Below are positions 26,780 through 36,914 of a stretch of 64,000 nt of DNA, piece by piece. Location of the stretch: contig NZ_JAPMLL010000007.1 in the NCBI RefSeq assembly GCF_026410255.1, forward strand, positions 62,001-126,000, read 5' to 3'. The notes under the pieces are model-generated. The model ran no database searches. It was not told the origin of the DNA and saw nothing but the letters and a program-made list of their open reading frames with translations. Source of the stretch: Xanthomarina sp. F1114 (lineage in GTDB: Bacteria; Bacteroidota; Bacteroidia; Flavobacteriales; Flavobacteriaceae). The translations under genes were made by a program, and so were the position numbers. Each line of letters opens with the position of its first letter. The first letter of the stretch is position 1.

Positions 26780-29191
26780 TTATCTCAATTTTGGATAGTC
26801 TGAAGGATTCGCTTCATGCATCACCTTATACACAGCTTCAAACACATCTTCTACAGAAGGTTTAGAGAAATAATCTCCATCTGTTCCATAAGCTGGTCTA
26901 TGTTGTTGTGCTGTTAAGGTTTCTGGTTTGCTGTCTAAATGTTTATAGGCGTTTTGTGTGTTTAAAACTTCATTTAAAATAAAAGCTGAAGCACCTCCTG
27001 GAACATCTTCGTCAATAACCATCAAACGATTGGTTTTAGCCACACTATTAACAATATCCTGATTTAAATCGAAAGGTAATAAGGACTGAATATCTATAAT
27101 TTCAGCATCAATCCCTACTTCCTGAAGTTCTTTGGCTGCCTGCTCAATAATTCTTAAAGTAGAACCATAGGACACTAAAGTAATATCTTTTCCTTCACGA
27201 ATGGTCTCAACCACACCAAGAGGCGTTTTAAACTCTCCAATATTACTAGGCATTTTTTCTTTTAATCTATACCCATTTAAGCATTCTACAATTAATGCAG
27301 GCTCATCGCTTTCTAAAAGCGTGTTATAGAAACCGGCAGCTTTGGTCATATTTCTTGGTACTAATACATGTATTCCACGAACTAAATTAATTACACCTCC
27401 CATTTGAGAGCCTGAATGCCAAATACCTTCTAGTCTGTGACCACGAGTTCTAACAATTAGTGGCGCTTTTTGGCGACCGTTTGTTCTGTATTGCAGCGTT
27501 GCTAAATCGTCGCTCATAATTTGAAGCGCGTATAGAATATAATCTAAATACTGAATTTCGGCAATAGGACGCAAACCTCTTAAAGCCATTCCAATACCTT
27601 GTCCAAGAATGGTTGCTTCACGAATACCAACGTCCGATACGCGAAGTTCGCCATACTTTTCTTGCATACCTTCAAGTCCTTGATTAACGTCTCCAATATG
27701 TCCGGCGTCTTCTCCAAATACTAAGGTTTCAGGATATTTTCCAAAAATAGCATCGAAGTTATCTCTAATAACTAATCTGGCATCGACCTCTTCGCTATTA
27801 TCATCATAAGTTGGCTTTACTTCTTTGATATTTAAAGCTGATTTTGGCGATTCGCTATATAAATAAGAGCTGTATTTAGGTTGGATCTCTTCAAAATAAG
27901 AATTGATCCAATTGACTAATTGTGTTTTTTCTGCTGAAGTTTCGCTTACCACATAACGCAAAACTTTTCTGGCCGTAGAAAGAATATCTTTTCTAATAGG
28001 TTCTTTAATTTCGGCTAAATCGTTTTTAAGTTTTGTGATAAAAACATTGTTAGCACTAGAATTGGCAATGGTTTCTAAAAGTGCTAAAAGTTCTTGTTGC
28101 TCTTGTTTTAGAGGTTGAACGAAAGCTGTCCATGCTGCTTTTTTACCTTCACGAACCTCTTTTTTTATGTTATTTTCAATCTTTTTTAATTCTTCGTCTG
28201 TAGCAATGCTGTTGGAAATCATCCAATCGCGAAGCTTCACATTACAATCGTATTCTGCTTCCCATGCTAAACGATTTTCATCTTTATAACGTTCGTGAGA
28301 TCCAGAGGTTGAATGTCCTTGAGGTTGCGTTAATTCGTTTACATGAATTAAAACAGGCACATGTTCTTCTCTGGCAATTTTTGAAGCTTTTTGGTAAGTT
28401 TCTATCAAAGCTGGGTAATCCCAACCGTTAACACGAAGAATTTCGAAGCCTTTATTGTCTTCATCTCTTTGAAATCCTTTTAAAATTTCAGAGATATTTT
28501 CTTTTGTTGTTTGATGTCTAGCGTGCACTGAAATCCCGTATTCATCGTCCCAAACACTCATAACCATTGGTACTTGTAAAACTCCTGCAGCGTTGATAGT
28601 TTCAAAAAACAAGCCTTCGCTAGTACTGGCGTTTCCAATAGTTCCCCAAGCTACTTCATTCCCTTTTTCAGAGAAATTAGTGGTGTCGATTCCTGTGACC
28701 TCTCTGTATATTTTTGATGCTTGGGCTAATCCTAATAAACGTGGCATTTGTCCAGCAGTAGGAGAGATGTCTGCACTGGAATTTTTCTGTTTTGTTAAAT
28801 CTTTCCAGTCGCCATTTTTGTCTAAACTATGCGTAGCAAAATGTCCGCCCATTTGTCTTCCACCAGACATTGGGTCGTGTTCTAAATCTGGATGACCGTA
28901 TAGACCGGCAAAAAATTGTTGGATATTAAGTTCTCCAATAGCCATCATAAAAGTTTGGTCTCTGTAGTATCCTGAACGGAAATCACCATTTTTAAAGGCT
29001 TTAGCAAGAGCTAATTGAGGCACTTCTTTTCCATCTCCAAAAATTCCAAATTTGGCCTTTCCAGTAAGCACTTCACGACGCCCTAAAAGGCTACATTCAC
29101 GCGAGGTGACAGCCAATTTATAGTCGTTTAAAACTTCTGTTTTAAAGTCTTCGAAAGACAGGTCTTTTTGTACGTCTGGATTTGTCTGCAT
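26780..29191 (-). CDS. Fused alpha/beta E1 component of a 2-oxoacid dehydrogenase (branched-chain type)
   Basis: The 803-aa protein joins both halves of a thiamine-diphosphate E1. The alpha part (residues about 30-400) has KFGIFGDGKEVPQLALAKAF, SGYYRDQTF, GGRQMGGHFATHS and a TPP pocket near GNASTSEGLFFETINAAGVLQVPMV. The beta part starts at about 470 (ARLVIRDNFDAIF) and has VFGEDAGHIGDV, REATILGQGIGMALRGLRPIAEIQY and a transketolase C-terminal domain with VSYGSTLRI. This fusion is common in Bacteroidetes and is usually annotated as 2-oxoisovalerate dehydrogenase E1, feeding branched-chain fatty acid synthesis or amino-acid breakdown. E2 and E3 are not in the window. It has its own terminator. 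Confidence 0.92.
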   Translation of the reverse strand: MQTNPDVQKDLSFEDFKTEVLNDYKLAVTSRECSLLGRREVLTGKAKFGIFGDGKEVPQLALAKAFKNGDFRSGYYRDQTFMMAIGELNIQQFFAGLYGHPDLEHDPMSGGRQMGGHFATHSLDKNGDWKDLTKQKNSSADISPTAGQMPRLLGLAQASKIYREVTGIDTTNFSEKGNEVAWGTIGNASTSEGLFFETINAAGVLQVPMVMSVWDDEYGISVHARHQTTKENISEILKGFQRDEDNKGFEILRVNGWDYPALIETYQKASKIAREEHVPVLIHVNELTQPQGHSTSGSHERYKDENRLAWEAEYDCNVKLRDWMISNSIATDEELKKIENNIKKEVREGKKAAWTAFVQPLKQEQQELLALLETIANSSANNVFITKLKNDLAEIKEPIRKDILSTARKVLRYVVSETSAEKTQLVNWINSYFEEIQPKYSSYLYSESPKSALNIKEVKPTYDDNSEEVDARLVIRDNFDAIFGKYPETLVFGEDAGHIGDVNQGLEGMQEKYGELRVSDVGIREATILGQGIGMALRGLRPIAEIQYLDYILYALQIMSDDLATLQYRTNGRQKAPLIVRTRGHRLEGIWHSGSQMGGVINLVRGIHVLVPRNMTKAAGFYNTLLESDEPALIVECLNGYRLKEKMPSNIGEFKTPLGVVETIREGKDITLVSYGSTLRIIEQAAKELQEVGIDAEIIDIQSLLPFDLNQDIVNSVAKTNRLMVIDEDVPGGASAFILNEVLNTQNAYKHLDSKPETLTAQQHRPAYGTDGDYFSKPSVEDVFEAVYKVMHEANPSDYPKLR

Positions 29192-29376
29192 AGTTCTTGT
29201 TTTAAAAACACAAAATTAGTCAATATTTATGTGTTTTGCAATTGGTTAAACCGTTAAAGATTTATCAAATTATCAGTGATTAGAGTAAAATATAACAAAA
29301 AACTGAAAGATTATCAGTTATTTCCGAAATGGTTAAAAATATGTTATTGGAAATGAGATTTAGAGTAAAGCGTTTT

Positions 29377-32208
29377 TTAATACCAACGTCTAGTAAATAA
29401 ACCAAAGAGGGTTTTGAAGTCTAGAGTTACTATAAAGCGAATTTTTTCTGCATATTGGGGTTGAGAGACTTCCCAACCTAAGTTAGAGTAAACTGGAAAA
29501 TATAATTCAAAATAATCTGGCATAAGGCTTACTCGAATTCCAGCATCATAAACAAACTTCGTATTTTTTCCATGGTTTTTTACCAAACCAAGATCTCCAT
29601 AAGCTAAAATGTATTTCCAAATTGTAGCACTTCCGTTAACTGTACTTATCCAGGCATTGGCATAAGGTGTATCTAGCTTAGATTTAAAACCACCTTCGGC
29701 AATAATTATCTGCTGACTAAAAAGTCCGGAGCTTTCAGAACGTCCGTAATAGTTATAATCAAACAAATAATCTGTTGGCCTGTCTAGTGCATAACTAAAA
29801 TAATCTGAAGTCTCGTAGGTTTTATTGTACAAGAAAACACCTGTAAAAAGCCTTAAATTATATTGTCTGTTATTTTCGGTAAGCTTTCTATACTCAAAAT
29901 TGAAAGCTAACTTCCCAAAATTTTTACCAAATTGCATATCTGCAAACCAGGCAGTATAATCTTTTAGGCCTTTATTGATGTTATTATAACGAAGGTCTAA
30001 AACACTATAATTAGGTTGTGTAGCATCTGCAGTAGATATCGGGTTTTTATCTCTATGAATATCCACATACCTCAAGGTGATAAACTGCTTTTTATTAGAG
30101 CGTAAATTAGATTTGTCTCTAAATTTAAAGCGTATTCCAGGCGTTAATTTTCTAACAAATAAATCTTCGGCATAACTGGAGTAGCTTCCCGATATGCCGT
30201 AACTTACGCTAAATAAATCGGAGTTATTTTTTACATATTGATTATAATTTAAAGTTATGGAGCCAGTTAAAGAATTAGATTTTGTTCCGTATTGAGGCTC
30301 AATTTTATAGTAGAAAGGCTTTTTAAGAACCGTTTTATTATAGGCTTTTACGCCAAGAACAATGCCATCGTAAATATTATCGAATTCTATCATTGGCATT
30401 AAAAACACCTGATTGTACGAAGGATCTTCAATGTCTTTTAACAATCTAATTTGAAGTGGTCTGTTGAATAAGGAGTTTGTTAAAGATTTTGTGTTGTCTC
30501 TTAAATTGTACTCTGGAACTACAAAATCTTTGTTTAATACTACTCTGGTGCCGTTTCCTTTCGCTAGTGTTACGGTTTTTGTGTCTGTAACATTGGCTAC
30601 CCATGCCTTGGAAATTACGGTGTCTTTATTTAAAACAAATACAGAAATTGGGACATTGGCGTTGGTTTTATTCTTAATAGTTACCTTTACCGAATCTCGA
30701 GATTCTTGAATGTCTGCAATAGTAAAATCAATATATTTTTTGGTTTTTAGAAAATCGGTGAAAAACCAATTAACATCCTTTGTAGTTTTAGATTTTAAAA
30801 TAGTTTCAAAGTCCGACGTTTTGGTTTCCTTAAATGTGAATTCGGATATATATTCTTTAATGGAATTTTCTAGAATATCTGCATTTATATATTGGTCTAA
30901 ATAGCGTAATCCCACGCCTGCCTTATATTTGTTAGCAATATTTTTATTAAATTTTAACAACGAATCTTTCTCCATGCTTAAAGGTTGATCTATACCCTCT
31001 CTAGCCATGTGCATGTATAAAAAAGCGTATTGGTCGTTAAAATCTAATTGAGTGGCATGAAAAGACTTAATTCCCCAAATTTTAGATAAGGTTCCAGCAA
31101 GCTTCATATTTGGATAGTTTTCTTCTACATATTTCATTAAATAGTAAGTTTGTAATCCGTCTATAAGCCATTGGTCTTTTCTAGGGTTTAAAATCAGAAT
31201 ATTTTCCAAATAGTTGTTTAAGGCCGTTTTTAAGATTTTCATTTCGTATTGAAATTTATCTGGAAACGGACGAATAAAACTAGGTAGTAGGTTTAAACCA
31301 TAAATAGGATTTTTTCTATAGTCAATATCGGTTATTAAGAGTTTTTCTAAAGGGTAGGGACCAAGATTTCTAACTAAGAACTCAGAAACATGATCGGTTA
31401 TTACCAAATTGTCAATCATATTTAAATCTTCTTCATCTAAATTAGACACCAGAGTAAAATAATCGGTTTTTACCTGGGTAAATTGTTTGGCTTTATTCAA
31501 AAATAATTTGGTGTTTACTCTATTTCTTCCTTCAAGTTTAACAATAGAAAGACTGTCTTTTTGGATAATGTCTACTTGATTCAGTTCTGATGTTACGTGA
31601 TAATTATTTGGAATTTGCAATTCTAAGTTGATGTCTGAAACAGGTACAAATAAATCGTCTAAATTTTTATTACTAAAATATTCCCATTCGCCATTGTAAA
31701 CAGCGGGAGTGATGTACCAATAGCGCAAATTGAAATCTCCATTGTTAGTAATTCCATATCTGGTGAATTTATCGCTCGGTATTTGTACTATATATTTAAG
31801 GTGAAGTGTGTAGCTTTCGTTTGGTTTTAAAGGAGTTTCTAGCTGTACTTTTAAAACATCTATATTCTCTTTAAGCCTATCGAAGACTAATTCCTGATTG
31901 TTTTGTTCAATAGATGTAACTACCGAATAACCTCTGTCTTCATTTTTTGCAAAGTGAAATGCTGTGCTATACTCTTCGGCAAAACGTTTGGCCAACGGGG
32001 TGTTTTTTGTGGCGTAACTTTGATTCCAATCGTTTAAATAAATAACATCTAAAACATCGTTAGATGTATTGAAATAAGTAATTGTTTGAGAAATTTTAAT
32101 TTGATTTTTTTCTACATGAAATTCTGCTTTTAAGTCTATTTTATTCTGACTTAAAACCAATGCAGGTATAAAAAGAAATAAGACATAACTTAAAATACGT
32201 ATTCTCAA
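29377..32208 (-). CDS. M1-like (metal-site-less) domain fused to an outer-membrane beta-barrel
   Basis: The 943-aa protein begins with a signal peptide (LSYVLFLFIPALVLSQ). Residues about 20-560 look like an M1/gluzincin aminopeptidase: an N-terminal beta domain (YFNTSNDVLDVIYLNDW), then a catalytic-domain-like region where the third-ligand block reads QWLIDGLQTYYL. However, the HExxH motif is missing; its place is taken by LKTALNNYLENIL. The C-terminal 350 residues are alternating aromatic/polar strands ending in FGLFTRRWY, the form of an outer-membrane barrel with a C-terminal aromatic. The start is a TTG at 32208, which gives a good signal peptide. The probable role is non-catalytic, such as surface binding or assembly. 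It is monocistronic. Confidence 0.75.
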   Translation of the reverse strand: MRIRILSYVLFLFIPALVLSQNKIDLKAEFHVEKNQIKISQTITYFNTSNDVLDVIYLNDWNQSYATKNTPLAKRFAEEYSTAFHFAKNEDRGYSVVTSIEQNNQELVFDRLKENIDVLKVQLETPLKPNESYTLHLKYIVQIPSDKFTRYGITNNGDFNLRYWYITPAVYNGEWEYFSNKNLDDLFVPVSDINLELQIPNNYHVTSELNQVDIIQKDSLSIVKLEGRNRVNTKLFLNKAKQFTQVKTDYFTLVSNLDEEDLNMIDNLVITDHVSEFLVRNLGPYPLEKLLITDIDYRKNPIYGLNLLPSFIRPFPDKFQYEMKILKTALNNYLENILILNPRKDQWLIDGLQTYYLMKYVEENYPNMKLAGTLSKIWGIKSFHATQLDFNDQYAFLYMHMAREGIDQPLSMEKDSLLKFNKNIANKYKAGVGLRYLDQYINADILENSIKEYISEFTFKETKTSDFETILKSKTTKDVNWFFTDFLKTKKYIDFTIADIQESRDSVKVTIKNKTNANVPISVFVLNKDTVISKAWVANVTDTKTVTLAKGNGTRVVLNKDFVVPEYNLRDNTKSLTNSLFNRPLQIRLLKDIEDPSYNQVFLMPMIEFDNIYDGIVLGVKAYNKTVLKKPFYYKIEPQYGTKSNSLTGSITLNYNQYVKNNSDLFSVSYGISGSYSSYAEDLFVRKLTPGIRFKFRDKSNLRSNKKQFITLRYVDIHRDKNPISTADATQPNYSVLDLRYNNINKGLKDYTAWFADMQFGKNFGKLAFNFEYRKLTENNRQYNLRLFTGVFLYNKTYETSDYFSYALDRPTDYLFDYNYYGRSESSGLFSQQIIIAEGGFKSKLDTPYANAWISTVNGSATIWKYILAYGDLGLVKNHGKNTKFVYDAGIRVSLMPDYFELYFPVYSNLGWEVSQPQYAEKIRFIVTLDFKTLFGLFTRRWY

Positions 32209-32651
32209 CTTATTTTATAAACTTTAAAGGTTGCACATTCGTATTTGGTATATTTATATAATACACGTTCATTTTTAAATTATTTAAATCTTTATTCGAA
32301 GATTTGTTAGAACGAATAATATTGACTGCATTCTTTATTTTAAAATACAACAAATATTCAGATTTAGTGATTGTAATTCTAGTGGCTTTTAAACAATAAG
32401 CACACAGGTTTAAATATAAAGGATAACTACTTCGATTAATAAGTTTTAACTTTAATTTATAATGAATGACATTGAAAAATTATGCTCGTTAGCTCAGACT
32501 ACGTTTTCACGGTGATTGATAGACTAAAAAAACGAATTTATAAAATAATAAGTTTAATTCGTCTTATAAAAATAAACTAATAACAAATGCTATCAGCATA
32601 GAGATAGCATTTGTATGGTTCTAACATATTGCTTATTTACTATTATTGCAT
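32209..32651. other. 443-bp intergenic stretch without a gene
   Basis: AT-rich sequence between the minus-strand M1-like gene and the LOG gene end. Beyond one hairpin (32583-32614) and a D-arm-like TTAGCTCAGA at about 32490 with no tRNA around it, I see no ORF over 20 codons with a plausible start, and no repeat. Confidence 0.6.
32583..32614. terminator. 12-bp hairpin downstream of the LOG gene
   Basis: A perfect inverted repeat (32583-32594 with 32603-32614, core AAATGCTATC/GATAGCATTT) and an 8-nt loop lie 38 bp past the LOG stop. It has no clear T-run on either side, so it is a terminator or RNA 3'-end protector of modest strength. Confidence 0.55.
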
Positions 32652-33341
32652 TTAGAAATTAGGACTCAGTCTATACTTCTTATAGAATTCATCAAGAATT
32701 TCTATAACGTCCTCTGGCGTGTCTACCAAGTGAATTAAATCCAGGTCTTTTGCACTAATATTATTAAACTTTTCAAGTAAAGTTTGGTTTATCCAATCTA
32801 ATAAGCCTCCCCAAAAGTCAGTTCCCACTAGAATAATAGGGAATTTCTCAATTTTGTTAGTTTGAATAAGTGTAATGGCTTCAAACAACTCGTCTAAAGT
32901 TCCGAAACCTCCTGGCATAACAACAAAACCTTGAGAATACTTAACAAACATGACCTTTCTAACAAAGAAATAATCGAAATCTAAACTTTTATCTCCGTCA
33001 ATATATGGATTGTCGTGTTGCTCGAAAGGTAAATCAATGTTTAATCCTACAGATGTTCCTCCTGCAATATGGGCACCTTTATTACCAGCTTCCATAATTC
33101 CTGGGCCACCACCTGTAATTACACCGTAACCGTGGTCTACAATTTTAGAAGCTACGTCTTCGGCTAATTTATAATATTTATTATCTGGTTTTGTTCTTGC
33201 AGATCCGAAAATAGATACGCAAGGTCCAATTCTACTAAGTTTCTCGTAACCGTTTACAAACTCACCCATGATTTTAAAAATAGCCCATGAATCGTTTGTT
33301 TTAATTTGATTCCAACGTTTATAGTGTTGTTCGTCTCTCAT
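32652..33341 (-). CDS. LOG family protein (TIGR00730 Rossmann fold)
   Basis: The 229-aa protein has the LOG hallmark PGGFGTLDE plus GGGPGIMEAGNKGA and FGSARTKPDNKYYKLAE. LOG proteins hydrolyse nucleoside 5'-monophosphates to free base and ribose phosphate; plant members activate cytokinins and some bacterial ones act on AMP. The N-terminal extension before the Rossmann fold (HYKRWNQIKTNDSWAIFKIMGEFVNGYEKL) is typical of the long bacterial type. The ATG at 33341 agrees with the usual start. It is monocistronic. Confidence 0.9.
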   Translation of the reverse strand: MRDEQHYKRWNQIKTNDSWAIFKIMGEFVNGYEKLSRIGPCVSIFGSARTKPDNKYYKLAEDVASKIVDHGYGVITGGGPGIMEAGNKGAHIAGGTSVGLNIDLPFEQHDNPYIDGDKSLDFDYFFVRKVMFVKYSQGFVVMPGGFGTLDELFEAITLIQTNKIEKFPIILVGTDFWGGLLDWINQTLLEKFNNISAKDLDLIHLVDTPEDVIEILDEFYKKYRLSPNF

Positions 33342-33508
33342 TTATAATATTTTTTGTGTAAAATTTAGTTTAACAAATTTGTTTGTTCAAATAAATCCAA
33401 AGGCAAATTTAAGAGAAATAAGAACATATTGGATGCTTTCTTTAAAGGAATTATAATTAGATATTTAAAAACTATTAATATACTCTGTTTTCTTAATGTA
33501 GTTTACAC

Positions 33509-33548
33509 AAAAAAAGAGTCAAATCTCAAACGAGATAAGCCTCTTTTA
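33509..33548 (-). terminator. Terminator of the small membrane protein gene
   Basis: On the minus strand an interrupted stem (AAAGAG/CTCTTT outside, ATCTC/GAGAT inside) is followed by eight T residues. It lies 29 bp past the stop of the 56-aa gene at 33577. Confidence 0.75.
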
Positions 33549-33576
33549 TTAATTTTATTCTAATTTTAATTTAGGG

Positions 33577-33777
<201 letters not shown>

Positions 33778-33802
33778 TTAATAAATTTATGTGAGAATTT
33801 TT

Positions 33803-36634
33803 TTATTTTAATTCTTTTTTTAGAAACTTTGCTGTATAGCTTTTTTTATGCTTAATTATTTCTTCTGGAGTTCCTTCCACAATAACTTCGCCTCCATTTT
33901 TACCTCCTTCGTAGCCTATATCTATAATATGATCAACAGCTTTAATCACATCCAGATTATGCTCAATAATTAAAACAGTATTGCCTTTATCAGCTAATTT
34001 ATTGAGAACAATCATCAACACTCGAATATCTTCAAAATGCAATCCTGTGGTAGGTTCATCCAGAATATAAAAGGTATTTCCTGTATCGCGTTTGCTTAAT
34101 TCTGTAGCCAATTTGATACGTTGGGCTTCGCCTCCAGAAAGAGTGGTGCTTTGTTGTCCAAGTGTAATATATCCCAAACCAACATCTTTGATGGTTTTAA
34201 GCTTTTTATGAATCTTAGGAATGTGCTCAAAAAACGGAACAGCCTCGTTGATAGTCATATTTAAAACATCGCTAATCGATTTTCCTTTATAACGAATTTC
34301 TAAGGTTTCTCTATTAAAACGTTTTCCCTGACAGGTTTCGCATTCTACATAAACGTCTGGGAGAAAATTCATTTCAATAACCCGTAAACCACCACCTTGG
34401 CAAGTTTCGCAACGTCCGCCTTTTACATTAAAGCTAAAACGGCCAGGCTTATACCCACGAATCATAGCTTCAGGAATTTTAGCAAATAGGCTTCTAATCT
34501 CACTAAAAGTCCCAGTATACGTGGCTGGATTACTTCTTGGAGTTCTTCCAATTGGCGATTGGTTAATGTCAATAACTTTATCAATATGCTCTAAACCCTT
34601 AATGCTTTTATAAGGCATTGGTTTTTTTACGCCATTAAAATAATGGGCATTCATAATAGGGTAGAGGGTTTCGTTTATTAAAGTAGATTTTCCGCTACCC
34701 GAAACACCAGTAACACCTATCATTTTTCCTAAAGGAATTTTGACAGAAATATTCTTTAAATTATTTCCTGTACAGCCTTTTAACTCTATAAAGTTTCCAT
34801 TGCCTTCTCTTCTATTTTTGGGAACTTCAATTTCTTTTGTGCCATTTAAATAATCGGCTGTAAGCGTATGATGTGTTTTTAATTCTGTTGGAGTGCCAAT
34901 ACTTATAATTTCGCCCCCAAACTTTCCTGCTTTTGGCCCGATGTCTATTACATAATCGGCATGTTCTATCATGTCTTTATCGTGTTCTACCACAATTACA
35001 GAGTTCCCGATATCTCTTAAGGAAATTAAAGATTTTATTAGTTTTTCATTATCTCTTTGATGAAGTCCAATACTAGGTTCATCCAGAATATAAAGCACGC
35101 CAACCAGTTGAGACCCTATTTGTGTTGCCAAGCGAATACGTTGTGCTTCTCCTCCAGAAAGCGATTTAGAGCTTCGGTTTAAGGATAAATATTCCAAACC
35201 TACATCCAGTAAAAACTGTAATCTGGTTTTGATTTCTTTGATGACTTCTTCAGCAATTTTTATCTGTTTGTCTGAAAGATGATTTTCTAAATCGTCAAAC
35301 CAAGCAGCCAAATCGACAATGTCTTTATTGGCTAAATCGGCTATGTTATTTTCATTTATTTTGAAATATAAAGATTCTTGTCTTAAACGGGAGCCGTGAC
35401 ATTCAGTACAACTAACCTTATCCATATAATCTTTTGCCCAGCGTTTTAACGAGGTGGTTTCAGCATTGTTGTACTGACTTTCAATAAAGTTAGCTAAACC
35501 TTCAAATTCAATTTTATAATCACGTGTCAGACCTAAAGTTTTACTTTCAACTGAAAACTTTTCATTTCCACCATACATAATCATTTGCTTGGCTTCTTCA
35601 GGAATACTTTTATATGGGTCGCTTAAAGAAAAATTAAAACGTTGTGCTATAGCTTCAAGTTGCTTAAATATCCATGAGTTTTTCTTTGGACCTTGAGGAG
35701 CTAATGCACCGGCTTCAATAGATAATTTTGGGTCTGGAATAATTTTACTTTCGTTTACCTGATACAAAGTGCCAATACCGTTACATTTTGGACAAGCTCC
35801 TTTTGGGGAATTAAACGAAAAATTGTTAGGTTCTGGATTTGGATAGGAAATTCCCGAACTCGGACACATTAAATTTCTACTAAAATATCGTGTCTCTTGA
35901 GTATCTTGATCTAAAACCATTAAGACATCTTCACCATGATACATGGCTGTGTTAATGGTTTCTGTTAAGCGTTTGTCGTTATCAACAGAATTGTCAATTT
36001 TTAGTCGGTCTATAACTATTTCTATATCGTGCGTTTTGTAACGATCTAGTTTCATGCCTTTTACAAGGTCTTTAACTTCTCCGTCAGCTCTAACTTTTAC
36101 AAACCCTTGTTTGGCTATTTGCTCAAACAATTCTCTGTAATGTCCTTTTCGCGAACGGACTACTGGGGCTAAAACATTAATGCGTTTGCCATTAAAACTT
36201 TCTATAATAAGCTCTTTAATCTGCTCGTCGTTATAGCTTACCATTTTTTCACCAGAATTATAACTATAGGCATCGCTGGCTCTAGCAAAAAGCAATCTTA
36301 AAAAATCATAAATTTCTGTGATGGTTCCAACTGTAGATCGAGGCGATTTACTAGTTGTTTTTTGTTCAATAGCAATTACAGGCGAAAGTCCGTCAATTTT
36401 ATCCACATCCGGACGCTCTAATCCTCCAAGGAACTGTCTGGCATAAGCTGAAAAAGTTTCTATATAGCGACGTTGTCCTTCGGCATATATTGTATCGAAA
36501 GCTAAAGAGGATTTTCCACTACCAGACAAGCCAGTAATCACTACTAATTTCTCTCTAGGAATGGTAACATCTATGTTTTTTAGGTTGTGAACGCGTGCGC
36601 CTCTAACCTCAATATTTTCTTCGAATTGACTCAT
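33803..36634 (-). CDS. uvrA: Excinuclease ABC subunit A
   Basis: UvrA recognises DNA damage for nucleotide-excision repair. The 943-aa protein has two ABC ATPase domains, each split by insertions: Walker [10 protein letters not shown] at about residue 35 and [10 protein letters not shown] in the second half; signature motifs [15 protein letters not shown] and [15 protein letters not shown]; Walker [12 protein letters not shown] and [11 protein letters not shown]. Zinc-binding CxxC pairs are seen in [22 protein letters not shown] and VECETCQG. I place the start at the ATG at 36634 ([20 protein letters not shown]); the frame opens at a TTG at 36733, but those 33 residues do not fit the family. 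It is monocistronic. Confidence 0.96.
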   Translation of the reverse strand: MSQFEENIEVRGARVHNLKNIDVTIPREKLVVITGLSGSGKSSLAFDTIYAEGQRRYIETFSAYARQFLGGLERPDVDKIDGLSPVIAIEQKTTSKSPRSTVGTITEIYDFLRLLFARASDAYSYNSGEKMVSYNDEQIKELIIESFNGKRINVLAPVVRSRKGHYRELFEQIAKQGFVKVRADGEVKDLVKGMKLDRYKTHDIEIVIDRLKIDNSVDNDKRLTETINTAMYHGEDVLMVLDQDTQETRYFSRNLMCPSSGISYPNPEPNNFSFNSPKGACPKCNGIGTLYQVNESKIIPDPKLSIEAGALAPQGPKKNSWIFKQLEAIAQRFNFSLSDPYKSIPEEAKQMIMYGGNEKFSVESKTLGLTRDYKIEFEGLANFIESQYNNAETTSLKRWAKDYMDKVSCTECHGSRLRQESLYFKINENNIADLANKDIVDLAAWFDDLENHLSDKQIKIAEEVIKEIKTRLQFLLDVGLEYLSLNRSSKSLSGGEAQRIRLATQIGSQLVGVLYILDEPSIGLHQRDNEKLIKSLISLRDIGNSVIVVEHDKDMIEHADYVIDIGPKAGKFGGEIISIGTPTELKTHHTLTADYLNGTKEIEVPKNRREGNGNFIELKGCTGNNLKNISVKIPLGKMIGVTGVSGSGKSTLINETLYPIMNAHYFNGVKKPMPYKSIKGLEHIDKVIDINQSPIGRTPRSNPATYTGTFSEIRSLFAKIPEAMIRGYKPGRFSFNVKGGRCETCQGGGLRVIEMNFLPDVYVECETCQGKRFNRETLEIRYKGKSISDVLNMTINEAVPFFEHIPKIHKKLKTIKDVGLGYITLGQQSTTLSGGEAQRIKLATELSKRDTGNTFYILDEPTTGLHFEDIRVLMIVLNKLADKGNTVLIIEHNLDVIKAVDHIIDIGYEGGKNGGEVIVEGTPEEIIKHKKSYTAKFLKKELK

Positions 36635-36859
36635 ATAATCACGGAGATTTTGTCGTTTAGAAAGACAAAGATGCAAAGGTACAGATTCTGCATTTAAAAA
36701 TGAAGAGAAGAGGGTTTGGACTTTGAAATTCAAGGATTAAAAGAATAAGAATTAAAACTTATAATTTAAAACTTTTCACATGCTATTAGAGATGTATTAT
36801 TTTCTAATAATCCCAAAACAGTTTTCCACGCTCTGACTTATTCTTGTTTTAAGCCTCTC

Positions 36860-36887
36860 TTTGTTTTAAGACTTTATACTATATTTG
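36860..36887 (+). promoter_or_regulatory. Promoter of the arylsulfatase pair
   Basis: TTTG at 36860-36863 and an exact TAnnTTTG box (TATATTTG, 36880-36887) are 16 bp apart, slightly short of the usual spacing. The box ends 27 bp before the start codon, and an A-rich leader follows. Confidence 0.55.
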
Positions 36888-36914
36888 TATGTATAACCAA
36901 TTAAAAATCGACAT

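Noticed and set aside
32480-32530. tRNA-like start (GCTCGTTAGCTCAGACTACG)
   Set aside because: Only a D-arm-like phrase; no T-loop GTTCGA motif, anticodon stem or matching acceptor follow within 80 bp.
36635-36733. 33-residue N-terminal extension of UvrA
   Set aside because: It starts at TTG and lies before the conserved N-terminus of the family.
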